Assembly: GCF_018128905.1 (NCBI RefSeq)
Contig: NZ_CP063808.1
Span: 8,680,001-8,744,000 of the forward strand
Source of the DNA: Streptomyces sp. A2-16
GTDB taxonomy: Bacteria > Actinomycetota > Actinomycetes > Streptomycetales > Streptomycetaceae
Length of the DNA stretch: 64,000 bases
Reading direction: 5' to 3'
In this document: positions 7,384 through 16,215 of the stretch, one piece after another
How positions within the stretch are numbered: the first letter of the stretch is position 1
Layout: every line of letters begins with the position of its first letter
Made by a program: the position numbers and the translations under genes
The notes under the pieces: model-generated
The model's database searches: none
Told to the model about the DNA's origin: nothing
Seen by the model: the letters and a program-made list of their open reading frames with translations, nothing else

Positions 7384-7806
7384 TCAGTAGGTCTCTACGA
7401 CCGTGACCTCCTCCTCGGTGACCTCGCCGTCCACGATCCGGTAGGAGCGGAACTGGAAGTCGCCGAGGCCGTCGGTGTCGGCGGTGGAGACGAGGACGTA
7501 GTGGGCGCCGGGCTCGTTGGCGTAGGAGATGTCGGTACGGGACGGGTAGGCCTCGGTGGCGGTGTGGGAGTGGTAGATGACCACCGGCTCCTCGTCGCGG
7601 TCGTCCATCTCGCGGTAGAGCTTCAGCAGGTCGCCGGAGTCGAACTCGTAGAACGTGGGCGACATGGCCGCGTTGAGCATGGGGATGAAGCGCTCGGGCC
7701 GGTCCGACCCCGCCGGTCCCGCGACGACTCCGCACGCCTCGTCGGGGTGGTCCTTGCGCGCGTGCGCGACGATCCGGTCGACGAGGTCCTGGGTGATGGT
7801 CAGCAT
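7384..7806 (-). CDS. mec: JAMM/MPN+ metalloprotease (Mec-like)
   Basis: A 140-aa zinc isopeptidase of the JAMM family. The complete motif is present: Glu23, then HSH at 79-81, seven residues, Ser89, two residues, Asp92. In M. tuberculosis the Mec protein hydrolyses the CysO-cysteine adduct to release cysteine. Here it may also trim the extra Met-Ala from the CysO C-terminus. It lies upstream of the leader ORF, cysO and cysM on the same strand. The ATG at 7806 gives the family-length protein. Confidence 0.9.
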   Translation of the reverse strand: MLTITQDLVDRIVAHARKDHPDEACGVVAGPAGSDRPERFIPMLNAAMSPTFYEFDSGDLLKLYREMDDRDEEPVVIYHSHTATEAYPSRTDISYANEPGAHYVLVSTADTDGLGDFQFRSYRIVDGEVTEEEVTVVETY

Positions 7807-7825
7807 GGGGAAAAGGATAAGCAGA

Positions 7826-7862
7826 GGGCCGCTTCGTACCGAGGGACGGTACGAAGCGGCCC
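7826..7862. terminator. Terminator after the amino-acid permease gene
   Basis: A perfect 15-bp stem, GGGCCGCTTCGTACC with GGTACGAAGCGGCCC, and a 7-nt loop. It is 3' of the permease and 5' of mec, insulating the cysteine operon. Confidence 0.85.
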
Positions 7863-7901
7863 ACATGCCGGACACTCACCCGCGCAGCCGCGGCCGGCGG
7901 G

Positions 7902-9338
7902 CTAACCGATCTTCTCGAACTCCGACTCCGGCCGTGCGGCGATCCCCGGGTTGCGGGACTTCAGCACGGCCCAGCCCACGCCCAGCGCCGCGGCCCAGCC
8001 GGCCATCACGTACAGGCACACCCGTGAGTCGGCGTCGTACGCGATCAGGCAGGTCACGAAGAGCAGGAACACGATGGCGATCCAGCTGCCGACCGAGCCG
8101 CCCGGGGCCGGGAAGGAGGAGGCGGGCAGGCGGCCGGCCACCACCTCGCGGCGGTAGCGCACATGGCTGATCAGGATCATCAGCCAGGTCCAGATGCCCG
8201 CCGCGGTGGCGACCGAGACGACGTATCCGAAGGCCTTCTCCGGCACGACGTAGTTCAGGACCACGCCGATGCCCATGAAGAGCACGGAGACCGTGATGGC
8301 CAGTGCCGGGGTGCGGGTCACGGAGAGCTTGTTGAAGGCCTGCGGCGCCTCTCCGCTGTCGGCCAGGGTGCGCAGCATGCGGCCCGTGGAGTACATGCCG
8401 GAGTTGCAGGAGGACAGGGCCGCGGTGAGGACGACGAAGTTCACGATGCCGGCGCCCGCCGGGATGCCGATCACGGCGAACGCCTTCACGAAGGGGCTGA
8501 CGCCGGCCGCGAACTCGGTCCACTTGACCACGCACAGGATGACGGTGAGGGCGCCGACGTAGAAGAGGCCGATCCGCCAGGGCAGGGTGTTGATCGCCTT
8601 GGGCAGGGTCTTCTCGGGGTTCTCGGACTCACCGGCGGTGACGCCGACCAGCTCGACGGCGAGGTAGGCGAACATCACGCCCTGCAGGGTCATCAGGGAC
8701 GAGCCGATGCCCTTGGGGAAGAAGCCGTCGAAGGCCCAGAGGTTGGAGACCGCGGCGGTGTCACCGGCGGCGCTGAAGCCGAAGGTGAGGACGCCGAGGC
8801 CGATCACGATCATGCCGATGAGGGCGGTGACCTTGATCATCGAGAACCAGAACTCGATCTCGCCGAACAGCTTCACCGAGATCAGGTTGGCCACGAACAG
8901 GACGACCAGGAAGACCAGGGCCGTCGTCCACTGGGGGACGGCCGGGAACCAGTAGTTGACGTAGATCGCGGCGGCGGTGAGTTCCGCCATGCCGGTGACG
9001 ACCCACAGCAGCCAGTACGTCCAGCCAGTGAAGTAGCCGAAGAACGGGCCGAGGAATTCGCGGGAGTACTCCGCGAAGGAGCCGGAGACCGGGCGGTAGA
9101 GCAGCAGCTCGCCCAGTGCCCGCATGATGAAGAAGATGATCACGCCGGCGACGGCGTACATCAGGATGAGGCTCGGACCCGCCTTGGCGATGTTCGCCCC
9201 GGCGTTGAGGAAGAGGCCGACGCCGATGGCGCCGCCGATCGCGATCATCTGGACCTGGCGGCTGCCGAGTCCGCGCTCGTACCCCTCTTCGGAGGTCTTC
9301 TCCGAGTCCGAGCCTGTGTCGACCTGAGCGGAGGTCAT
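7902..9338 (-). CDS. APC-superfamily amino-acid permease
   Basis: A 478-aa integral membrane transporter with 12 predicted helices. The helix-1 signature IAIGGAIGVGLFLNAGANI and the following GPSLILMYAVAGV place it in the amino-acid transporter (AAT) branch that includes CycA, AnsP and GabP. Substrate cannot be fixed from sequence; neutral or D-amino acids are plausible. The start MTSAQVDTGSDSEK follows a His-rich stretch that is not coding-like in relatives. It is monocistronic, with a strong terminator after it. Confidence 0.9.
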   Translation of the reverse strand: MTSAQVDTGSDSEKTSEEGYERGLGSRQVQMIAIGGAIGVGLFLNAGANIAKAGPSLILMYAVAGVIIFFIMRALGELLLYRPVSGSFAEYSREFLGPFFGYFTGWTYWLLWVVTGMAELTAAAIYVNYWFPAVPQWTTALVFLVVLFVANLISVKLFGEIEFWFSMIKVTALIGMIVIGLGVLTFGFSAAGDTAAVSNLWAFDGFFPKGIGSSLMTLQGVMFAYLAVELVGVTAGESENPEKTLPKAINTLPWRIGLFYVGALTVILCVVKWTEFAAGVSPFVKAFAVIGIPAGAGIVNFVVLTAALSSCNSGMYSTGRMLRTLADSGEAPQAFNKLSVTRTPALAITVSVLFMGIGVVLNYVVPEKAFGYVVSVATAAGIWTWLMILISHVRYRREVVAGRLPASSFPAPGGSVGSWIAIVFLLFVTCLIAYDADSRVCLYVMAGWAAALGVGWAVLKSRNPGIAARPESEFEKIG

Positions 9339-9659
9339 GTGGTGGTGCGCCTTTCTCCATGCCGAACCGGGCCTCTCGTCGGCCTCGGATCGGTTCTCGA
9401 TCCCCCCGGATGATGGAGCGGTGCCTGGCCGGCGATCACCGGCTCGGTGGCGCACCCGGCCGAACATTCGGGTGGTGTTCGCCCGGGCGGTCGTGAAGAT
9501 TTATCACGGCCGCAACGTTGATCGCCCGAGCGGCATGTGGCGCAGGACACAGGAAGAAGCGGACAAACGGCGCCCGGAATGCGCGAAAGCCGTCAGTGCG
9601 GTGACGTGATCGTTATCCGGATTTGAGCGTCCTCTGAGCGAACACAGAACCGTCACATT
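9339..9659. other. Intergenic region upstream of the permease
   Basis: About 320 bp between the DUF2017 stop and the permease start. There is one A+T-rich island (GATTTATCAC near 9498-9507) that could be part of a permease promoter and a small GCCGG/CCGGC hairpin near 9428-9445. No gene was found in any frame. Confidence 0.5.
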
Positions 9660-10262
9660 TCACGGCATAAGCGTTGTCACGAGGGTCTCCTGGAGGCCGC
9701 CCAGCCACAGATACGCCATCACCATCGGCTTGCGGGGGTCCTCGTCCGGGAGCCGGTAGAGGAGGTCGGTGTCCTCCTCGTCGGTGATGTCGAGGCGGGA
9801 GCCGATCGCGAGCCTCAGGTCGTTGAGGGCGCCGAGCCACTGCTGGGACTCGGGCGTGGACAGCTTGAGGACCGCCCCGCCGTCGCCCGCGACATGAAGC
9901 GCGTCCAGGGTGCGGACCACCGCGAGGGCGTTCTCGCGCTTGCCGGCCCGCAGGTCGTTCTCGGTGTAGCGGCGGAACTCCGAGGAGTAGGCCCGCTGCT
10001 CCTCGGCCTGCTTGGCCTCGGGGGTGCCCTCGGGGTCGCTGTAGGCGTCCGGGAAGAGCCGCTTGAGCACCGGGTCGGAGGGCGGCTCGCTCGGCCCGTC
10101 CGCGAAGAGCTCGGCGAGCGGGTCGTCGGGGGCGTCCTCGGCGGGCCCCGGGCCGATGAGTTCCAGGAGCTGGACGGCCAGCGACCGGATGATGGAGATC
10201 TCGACGTCGTCGAGGGCGACGGCCGCGCCGCCGCCGGGGAGCGGTTCGAAGGTTCCTGGCAT
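9660..10262 (-). CDS. DUF2017 family protein
   Basis: A 200-aa cytoplasmic protein recognised as DUF2017 from its start MPGTFEPLPGGG, the acidic middle section, and the C-terminal block MVMAYLWLGGLQETLV. It lies 12 nt downstream of clpS in the usual actinobacterial clpS-DUF2017 pair, so a role connected with ClpS or protein turnover is likely but unproven. No catalytic motif is visible. Confidence 0.88.
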   Translation of the reverse strand: MPGTFEPLPGGGAAVALDDVEISIIRSLAVQLLELIGPGPAEDAPDDPLAELFADGPSEPPSDPVLKRLFPDAYSDPEGTPEAKQAEEQRAYSSEFRRYTENDLRAGKRENALAVVRTLDALHVAGDGGAVLKLSTPESQQWLGALNDLRLAIGSRLDITDEEDTDLLYRLPDEDPRKPMVMAYLWLGGLQETLVTTLMP

Positions 10263-10274
10263 CAGGGTTTGTCG

Positions 10275-10592
10275 CTACTTCCGGTCCTGCTGAAGGGTGG
10301 CCCACAGACCGTAGCCGTGCATGGCCTGCACGTCGCGTTCCATCTCCTCGCGGCTTCCGCTGGAGACCACCGCGCGGCCCTTGTGGTGGACGTCGAGCAT
10401 CAGCTTGGTGGCCTTGTCCTTCGTGTAGCCGAAGTACGACTGGAAGACGTAGGTCACGTAGCTCATGAGGTTGACCGGGTCGTTGTGGACGATCGTGACC
10501 CAGGGAACGTCCGGCTCGGGGACGGCGAAGACCTCTTCCGCCGACTCGGTGCGTTCGATCTCTACGGGAGCGGGTGACGTCACACGGCCCAT
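10275..10592 (-). CDS. clpS: ATP-dependent Clp protease adaptor ClpS
   Basis: A 105-aa adaptor that binds N-degron substrates and passes them to ClpC/ClpA-ClpP. The core PWVTIVHNDPVNLMSYV and the DVHHKGRAVV helix are diagnostic. The start could be the ATG at 10592 or the GTG at 10583 (MTSPAP); both lie only 59-68 bp from the divergent pncB start. Downstream DUF2017 is probably co-transcribed. Confidence 0.93.
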   Translation of the reverse strand: MGRVTSPAPVEIERTESAEEVFAVPEPDVPWVTIVHNDPVNLMSYVTYVFQSYFGYTKDKATKLMLDVHHKGRAVVSSGSREEMERDVQAMHGYGLWATLQQDRK

Positions 10593-10636
10593 GCTGCCAC
10601 GCACCCCACAAATCGTCACACTGACGCGAAGTGGGG

Positions 10637-10650
10637 TAGCATCTCTTGTT
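10637..10650 (+). promoter_or_regulatory. pncB promoter, probably leaderless
   Basis: TAGCAT at 10637-10642 lies 8 nt before the pncB ATG, with a weak -35 (TCGTCA, 10613-10618) at 18-bp spacing. No Shine-Dalgarno is visible, so transcription most likely starts at or next to the ATG. Confidence 0.45.
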
Positions 10651-11997
10651 ATGAACACAGCGGACCTTGGGCTGCCGGTGGACGTTCCCTCGACGGCGCT
10701 CTTCACGGACCAGTACGAGCTGACGATGCTGCAGGCCGCCCTGAAGGCGGGTACCGCCGAACGGCGCAGTGTCTTCGAGGTCTTCACCCGGCGGCTGCCG
10801 GACGGGCGGCGCTACGGCGTCGTCGCGGGCACCGGCCGGGTGCTGGACGCGGTGGAGAACTTCCGTTTCGACGCGGACGTGCTCGGCTTCCTGCGGGAGC
10901 GGGACATCGTCGACGAGGAGACCCTGGACTGGCTCGCCTCCTACCGCTTCAGCGGTGACATCTGGGGCTACCCGGAGGGCGAGGTGTACTTCCCCGGCTC
11001 GCCGATCATGCGAGTGGAGGGCTCCTTCGCCGAGTGCGTGCTCCTGGAGACCGTGATCCTGTCGATCCTCAACCACGACTCCGCGATCGCCGCGGCCGCC
11101 TCCCGGATGTCCTCGGCAGCGGGCGACCGGCCGCTGATCGAGATGGGCGCCCGCCGCACCCACGAGCTGTCCGCGGTGGCCGCCGCCCGCGCCGCCTACG
11201 TCGGCGGTTTCGCCACCACCTCCGACCTCGCCGCCGGTTTCCGCTACGGCATCCCCACGGTCGGCACCTCCGCCCACGCCTTCACCCTCCTGCACGACCA
11301 GGAGCGGGACGCCTTCCAGGCCCAGGTGGACTCGCTGGGCCGGGGCACGACCCTGCTGGTGGACACGTACGACGTCACCGAGGCCGTCCGTACGGCCGTC
11401 GAGGTCGCCGGGCCCGAGCTGGGGGCCGTGCGCATCGACTCCGGAGACCTGCTCCTGGTCGCCCACCGGGTGCGGCAGCAGCTGGACGAGCTGGGCGCGA
11501 AGGGGACGCGGATCATCGTCACCTCCGACCTCGACGAGTACGCCATCGCCTCGCTGGCCGCGGCCCCGGTGGACGCGTACGGCGTCGGCACCCAGCTGGT
11601 GACCGGGTCCGGGCACCCGACCGCCTCGATGGTCTACAAGCTGGTCGCGCGCGCCGAGTCCGACGACCCGAAGGCGTCGCTGATCCCGGTCGCGAAGAAG
11701 TCGTCCGGGGGCAAGACCTCGGTCGGCGGCCGCAAGTGGGCGGCCAGGCGGCTGGACGCGGAGGGGTACGCGGAGGCCGAGGTGGTGGGCACCGGGCCGG
11801 TGCCGCCGGGGCTCGCGGAGCGGCAGCTGCTGGTGGAGCTGGTCAAGGGCGGCGAGGTCGTCGCCCGCGAGCCGCTGGACGTCGTACGGGACCGGCACGC
11901 CGCCGCCCGGGCCAACCTGCCGCTGTCGGCGACCCAGCTCTCGCGCGGGGAGCCCGTCATTCCGACGGAGTATGTCAACGGGCGCACGGGTAACTAG
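10651..11997 (+). CDS. pncB: Nicotinate phosphoribosyltransferase
   Basis: A 448-aa enzyme that joins nicotinate to PRPP, giving nicotinate mononucleotide in NAD salvage. FTDQYELTMLQAALK at the N-terminus, the FEVFTRRLPDGRRYG block and VRIDSGDLLLVAHRV with the conserved Asp-Ser-Gly-Asp are family hallmarks. Start ATG 10651 was chosen by homology; the longer upstream ORF overlaps clpS on the other strand. The next gene encodes nicotinamidase, so the two carry out consecutive steps from nicotinamide. Confidence 0.95.
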   Translation: MNTADLGLPVDVPSTALFTDQYELTMLQAALKAGTAERRSVFEVFTRRLPDGRRYGVVAGTGRVLDAVENFRFDADVLGFLRERDIVDEETLDWLASYRFSGDIWGYPEGEVYFPGSPIMRVEGSFAECVLLETVILSILNHDSAIAAAASRMSSAAGDRPLIEMGARRTHELSAVAAARAAYVGGFATTSDLAAGFRYGIPTVGTSAHAFTLLHDQERDAFQAQVDSLGRGTTLLVDTYDVTEAVRTAVEVAGPELGAVRIDSGDLLLVAHRVRQQLDELGAKGTRIIVTSDLDEYAIASLAAAPVDAYGVGTQLVTGSGHPTASMVYKLVARAESDDPKASLIPVAKKSSGGKTSVGGRKWAARRLDAEGYAEAEVVGTGPVPPGLAERQLLVELVKGGEVVAREPLDVVRDRHAAARANLPLSATQLSRGEPVIPTEYVNGRTGN

Positions 11998-12094
11998 CGG
12001 CTGTCGCCCCGAACGCGCCCGTCCATGCCCCCTCCCGCCCGGTCCCCGAAGTCTCTAGGCTCGTAAGTTCACTCTTAGTCGAAGGACACCCACC

Positions 12095-12682
12095 ATGCGC
12101 CGCGCCTTGATCGTCGTCGACGTGCAGAACGACTTCTGCGAGGGAGGCAGTCTCGCGGTGGCCGGAGGTGCCGATGTGGCCGCCGCCGTCACCGAACTGA
12201 TCGGGCAGGCGGCGGGCTCCGGCTACCAGCACGTGGTGGCCACCCGCGACCACCACATCGCCCCCGGGGGCCACTTCGCCGACAACCCCGACTTCGTGCA
12301 CTCCTGGCCCGCGCACTGCGTCGCCGGGACCGAGGGGGTCGGCTTCCACCCGAACTTCGCTCCGGCCGTCGCCTCCGGGGCGATCGACGCGGTCTTCGAC
12401 AAGGGGGCGTACGCGGCGGCGTACAGCGGCTTCGAGGGCGCCGACGAGAACGGCGTCACGCTGGGCGACTGGCTGCGGGCGCGCGAGGTCTCGGAGGTGG
12501 ACGTGGTCGGGATCGCCACGGACCACTGCGTACGGGCCACCGCCCTGGACGCGGCCCGGGAGGGCTTCCGCACCCACGTCCTCCTCGACCTCACCGCCGG
12601 AGTCGCCGAGGCGACGACCGAACGGGCGATCGAGGAGCTGCGGGAGGCGGGCGTGGAGCTCTCCGGGAAGCCGGTCGTCTAG
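12095..12682 (+). CDS. pncA: Nicotinamidase (isochorismatase-like fold)
   Basis: A 195-aa amidase converting nicotinamide to nicotinate for PncB. The catalytic triad is visible: Asp9 (VVDVQNDF), Lys103 (FDKGAY) and Cys145 (ATDHCVRAT), plus metal-binding DHH at 52-54. GAAGGAC upstream is a reasonable RBS. It follows pncB by 97 nt on the same strand, so NAD salvage is clustered. Homologues also activate pyrazinamide, which is family knowledge only. Confidence 0.95.
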   Translation: MRRALIVVDVQNDFCEGGSLAVAGGADVAAAVTELIGQAAGSGYQHVVATRDHHIAPGGHFADNPDFVHSWPAHCVAGTEGVGFHPNFAPAVASGAIDAVFDKGAYAAAYSGFEGADENGVTLGDWLRAREVSEVDVVGIATDHCVRATALDAAREGFRTHVLLDLTAGVAEATTERAIEELREAGVELSGKPVV

Positions 12683-12744
12683 GGAACGGCCGCTCGGCGG
12701 GAAGCAGGTCGTCCGGAGCGGCCGCGCGGTGGCGGGGCCGGCGC

Positions 12745-13089
12745 TCAGACCGGTGCCGTCGGCCTCCTCAGCAGTGACCTGATCGGATGCCACAGCTCCT
12801 GGACCAGCTCGGGTCCGCCCGCGACAGCGTTGTCAGGGGCAGTACGCCATATCAGCCCGTCCGGGTGGTGGAGCACGGCCGTGATCTCGTCCGGGGTCGG
12901 GGGCGCGCCGTTGCCGCGCAGGTACACCGCGCGCAGCCCCAGATTGCGCAGCCTGGTCAGGGCGCGCGCCCGGTTGTGGGCGTGGACGAGTACCCGCACG
13001 CTGCCGTAGCCGTCGGCGGGCGGGCGGGGCAGGTTCAGCGCCACCACCACCCTGCCGTTCGGCAGCTTGCAGAAACCTCCTGCGGCCAT
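12745..13089 (-). CDS. Conserved small hypothetical protein
   Basis: A 114-aa protein starting MAAGGFCKLPNGRVVVALNL with no domain I recognise. It contains a basic stretch (HNRARALTRLRNLGLRAVYLRGN) and an acidic/proline loop. Coding bias is good and the protein looks globular. It is convergent with pncA and lies before the M6 protease terminator. Function unknown. Confidence 0.7.
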   Translation of the reverse strand: MAAGGFCKLPNGRVVVALNLPRPPADGYGSVRVLVHAHNRARALTRLRNLGLRAVYLRGNGAPPTPDEITAVLHHPDGLIWRTAPDNAVAGGPELVQELWHPIRSLLRRPTAPV

Positions 13090-13150
13090 GCGGTCACACC
13101 CCCGTGTGCGTCGGTGTCAATAAGGAAGCCACAGGACGCACCTAAACACG

Positions 13151-13183
13151 ATCGGCGGCAACCCGCCAGGGGTTGCCGCCGAT
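13151..13183. terminator. Terminator of the M6 protease gene
   Basis: ATCGGCGGCAACC pairs perfectly with GGTTGCCGCCGAT across a 7-nt loop, 20 bp past the protease stop codon. Confidence 0.85.
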
Positions 13184-13202
13184 ACGCTTCTGACCTGCGG
13201 TT

Positions 13203-15551
13203 TTACTTCTTCTTGGCCGAAGGTCCGACCTGGAGCGTGATCGTCGAGCCGTTCAGGGGCTCCTTGACGATCTTGATCCGGGTGTTGGTGTCAGTGATGT
13301 TGACCCCGGCGAGCGGGTTCGTCGCGTCGTAGTAGTTCGACGTGCCGTCGTCGAAGACCGGGACGCCCGGCTTGGACTTGATCTTCGTCGGGACGTCGGC
13401 CTTGTGGAGCGTGATGCCGTCCGTCGGGTACCAGCTGAAGGTCGAGTCGTAGGCCTGGATGCGGTTGCGCATCAGCGTGCCGTCGGACCACTTCAGCGCG
13501 GTCGGGTGGGAGTCGATCGGCAGGATCAGACCCCGGCCGGGGTGGGCGCTGGTGTTGTCGTCCTTCTGGGAGGTGTCCCACTTCCAGATCAACAGGCCGT
13601 TCTGGTAGGCGTAGTGCTCCACCCAGTCCGGACGGGTCGTGGAGAACCCGTAGTTGTACGGGCCGACCTTCAACACCTTGTCGTACGACACGTATTGGCG
13701 GTTCTCGGCGATGTAGTACTGCGCGTACTCATCGGTGAAGGACGCGCCGACCCGGCGGAAGCCCTTCGCCGTCCAGGCCGTGTCCGCGCTCTCCGCGTTG
13801 TCCGAGAAGAGGGCCGTGCCGTCCGCGGTCACCGTGATCTCGTCGGCCGCGAAGCCCTTGAGGGAGGTGCCGCCGTCGGTGGCGTAACGGAAGCGCAGGC
13901 TGACCTTCTTGCCCGCGTAGGCGTTCAGCGGGTAGGTCAGCTTCTGGTAGGCCTCGACCGAGCCGGTGAGGGCCGGCTTGCCGCTGCCGTCCCGCGGGAT
14001 CGCGGTGCCGTCGGCCAACGTGCCGTCGATCGGGGTGTAGTTGGCGCCGCCGTCGGTGGAGACCTCGGCGTACAGGTAGTCGTAGTCCTGCTCGATGTCC
14101 CACCAGCCGTCGAGGGTGAGAGACGCGGCGGACTTGCCGGTGAGGTCGACCGTGCGGGTCAGGGTGTTCTCGAGGTCGTCGCCGGTGTCGCTCCACCACT
14201 GGGTGGCGCCCTGCGCCGGGGTGGTCACCTCGGTGGTGACCGACTTCTTCGGCAGCTGGACCACGAGGGCCTGCGGGTTCTTGGTGTTGTACTCCGCGAC
14301 GCCCAGCTTGTGGCTCGAGCGCTTGCCGGCCTTGGCCACCTCGTAGTCCAGCCAGCCCAGTTGGAGCTTGTCCCAGGCGTTCATGTCGCCGGGCAGGTCG
14401 CCGATCGAGTCCTTGCCCGTGCCGAGCCAGGAGCCGGAGGACATCAGCGTCCAGAAGCCGGTGGAGTTCTCGCCGCCACCGGAGGTGTCGTACTCGTCGG
14501 GCAGGCCGAGGTCGTGGCCGTACTCGTGGGCGAAGACGCCCAGGCCGCCGTTCTCGGGCTGGATGGTGTAGTCGCCGACCCAGACGCCGGTGTCGCCGAT
14601 CTGGGTGCCGCCGCGCTTGTTGGTGTCGGGGCCGGTGACACCCTTGTCGGTGCCGAACGCGTACCAGCGGTGCGCCCAGATGGCGTCCTCGCCCTGGGCG
14701 CCGCCGCCCGCGGACTCGTCCTCGCCGGCGTGCACGATCTGGAAGTGGTCGATGTAGCCGTCGGGCTCGTTGAAGTCGCCGTCGCCGTCGAAGTCGTAGC
14801 GGTCCCACTGGTCGAACTCGGCGAGTTCCGCGGATATCTCGGCGGCCGTGTCACCGGCGGCCTCGCGCTCCGCGACCCAGGCGTTGACGCCGTCCTGGAC
14901 CGCGTACCAGGCACCGGTCGCGGCGTCGTTGGAGCCGTAACGGGCCTCGTTGTAGGGCACCTTGACCCAGTCGGTGACCTCGCCGTCGACCGAGTAGCGG
15001 CCCGAGGACTGCTTCTCGTAGTACGACTTGAGCGTGGCGTTGCCGTCGCCGAAGTACAGGTCCTGGTAGTGGGCCCGGTCGAAGTCGGCCTGCCAGTCGG
15101 TGCTGTTGTTCGTCTTGCGGTCCGGCGCCTCTATCCGGTTGTGCAGCGGGCCGGGCGTGCCGCCGTAGCGGGGGTCGACCTGGTCGCCGAACTCGACGAG
15201 GATCGTGAAGATCTTGTCGGTCTTCTCGCGGCCGAGCTCGACGTACTTGCTGTCGCCCTTGCGGCCCTTGAGCTGGACGACCTTCGAGCCGTCCTTCTCC
15301 TTGACCGTGGCCTGGCCGGCGATGACCTGCTGGAGCGCCTCCTCGCGCTGGGCGTCCTGTGTACGGCTGTAAGGGCCGTCGAAGTCGTGCTCCCTGGCCT
15401 TCGCCGGCTGCGGGTCCTGCCGGTCTGCCGCGGAGGTCTTCGCGGGCTTGTCCGCGGCCTGTGCGACGGCGAACGTCGAGAACGTGGCCGAGGCCGCGGC
15501 TATCGCCACGACCGTCGCGGCCGTCCTGAACGTCCAGGATCTGTCAGTCAC
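13203..15551 (-). CDS. Secreted immune-inhibitor-A-type metalloprotease (peptidase M6)
   Basis: A 782-aa extracellular zinc protease. A signal peptide occupies about residues 1-34, ending near AVAQA. The zinc site is HEYGHDLGLPD with His342, Glu343, His346 and the downstream Asp352, followed by the Met-turn region TLMSSGSW. The C-terminal half contains a MAM/jelly-roll-like region (SLTLDGWWDIEQDYDYLYAE) and a lysine-rich end. The start is the GTG at 15551, because GGGGAGAGG sits 6 nt upstream; the ATG at 15575 lies before that RBS. Relatives degrade antimicrobial and matrix proteins; here it is likely a developmental or nutritional exoprotease. Confidence 0.93.
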   Translation of the reverse strand: MTDRSWTFRTAATVVAIAAASATFSTFAVAQAADKPAKTSAADRQDPQPAKAREHDFDGPYSRTQDAQREEALQQVIAGQATVKEKDGSKVVQLKGRKGDSKYVELGREKTDKIFTILVEFGDQVDPRYGGTPGPLHNRIEAPDRKTNNSTDWQADFDRAHYQDLYFGDGNATLKSYYEKQSSGRYSVDGEVTDWVKVPYNEARYGSNDAATGAWYAVQDGVNAWVAEREAAGDTAAEISAELAEFDQWDRYDFDGDGDFNEPDGYIDHFQIVHAGEDESAGGGAQGEDAIWAHRWYAFGTDKGVTGPDTNKRGGTQIGDTGVWVGDYTIQPENGGLGVFAHEYGHDLGLPDEYDTSGGGENSTGFWTLMSSGSWLGTGKDSIGDLPGDMNAWDKLQLGWLDYEVAKAGKRSSHKLGVAEYNTKNPQALVVQLPKKSVTTEVTTPAQGATQWWSDTGDDLENTLTRTVDLTGKSAASLTLDGWWDIEQDYDYLYAEVSTDGGANYTPIDGTLADGTAIPRDGSGKPALTGSVEAYQKLTYPLNAYAGKKVSLRFRYATDGGTSLKGFAADEITVTADGTALFSDNAESADTAWTAKGFRRVGASFTDEYAQYYIAENRQYVSYDKVLKVGPYNYGFSTTRPDWVEHYAYQNGLLIWKWDTSQKDDNTSAHPGRGLILPIDSHPTALKWSDGTLMRNRIQAYDSTFSWYPTDGITLHKADVPTKIKSKPGVPVFDDGTSNYYDATNPLAGVNITDTNTRIKIVKEPLNGSTITLQVGPSAKKK

Positions 15552-15888
15552 TTGTACCTCTCCCCTATCAGGCAAGTGACCGGTATTTGACTAAAGGTTG
15601 GGGAGAAAAGACAGACCTTGACTTGGACCCGTCAAATGTATTATCGGGAGCTGGTGTTCGTATTGCGGACACATGACCGCAACAGAACGGGCGCGCACAG
15701 ATGTCCACTTGGTGGACGCCATGACTCCGTGCGCCCCCTGTGCTCCGGCACTGTTGGTTAGGTCACGCTTACCGTTCGTTCCACTCGGGCAGACAGGCGA
15801 TTAGAGTCGATTGGCGGAACGCCCGGATGTCGGCGGAATGCCAGGCCGACACCCCCCGTGGACCCCCAATTCCGAGGACACGATTGCC
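15552..15888. other. Divergent promoter region with a palindrome
   Basis: A 337-bp gap with unusually A+T-rich stretches near 15590-15660, probably the protease promoter. It contains a perfect palindrome GTCCAC-TTG-GTGGAC at 15703-15717, nested in weaker GCGCAC/GTGCGC arms. A regulator-binding site is plausible but no regulator can be named. No gene was found. Confidence 0.5.
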
Positions 15889-16149
15889 ATGCCTCGTCCG
15901 ACCGCCGCACAGCTCGCCTACGGTTCGATCACCGTCATCTTCTCGACGCTCGCCATGCTGCTGCTGTCAGAGACGAGTTCGGCCGTGGGGACAGCGGTCA
16001 TCGCCGTCTCGGCGCTCGCCCTCGGCCTGCTGGTCGCCATGACGGTGCCCCAGCCCAAGCCCCGCGTCGTCGCGGTGAGCAGGCCCGTCGAGCAGCCGAC
16101 GCAGGAGCCCGTACCCGCGGCGGCCACCAGCTCCAAGACGGCCGCCTGA
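15889..16149 (+). CDS. Small two-helix membrane protein
   Basis: An 86-aa protein starting MPRPTAAQLAYGS with two hydrophobic helices (about residues 10-28 and 33-52), then a Pro/Val-rich cytoplasmic or external tail ending SSKTAA. No family with known function is recognised. The DNA encoding its last ten codons plus its stop is duplicated 158 bp downstream, described as a separate repeat. Confidence 0.75.
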   Translation: MPRPTAAQLAYGSITVIFSTLAMLLLSETSSAVGTAVIAVSALALGLLVAMTVPQPKPRVVAVSRPVEQPTQEPVPAAATSSKTAA

Positions 16150-16215
16150 ACCCGAGTTCGCCGCACCGCGCGCCGCTCTCCGGGGCGAACTGGACCGTAC
16201 CCCCCGACCCCTGCG
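16118..16215 (+). repeat. Direct repeat, copy 1 (gene end plus downstream)
   Basis: A segment of about 98 bp covering the last ten codons of the small membrane gene and the DNA after it. It recurs with a few mismatches and one 1-nt gap at 16276-16372. Confidence 0.85.
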
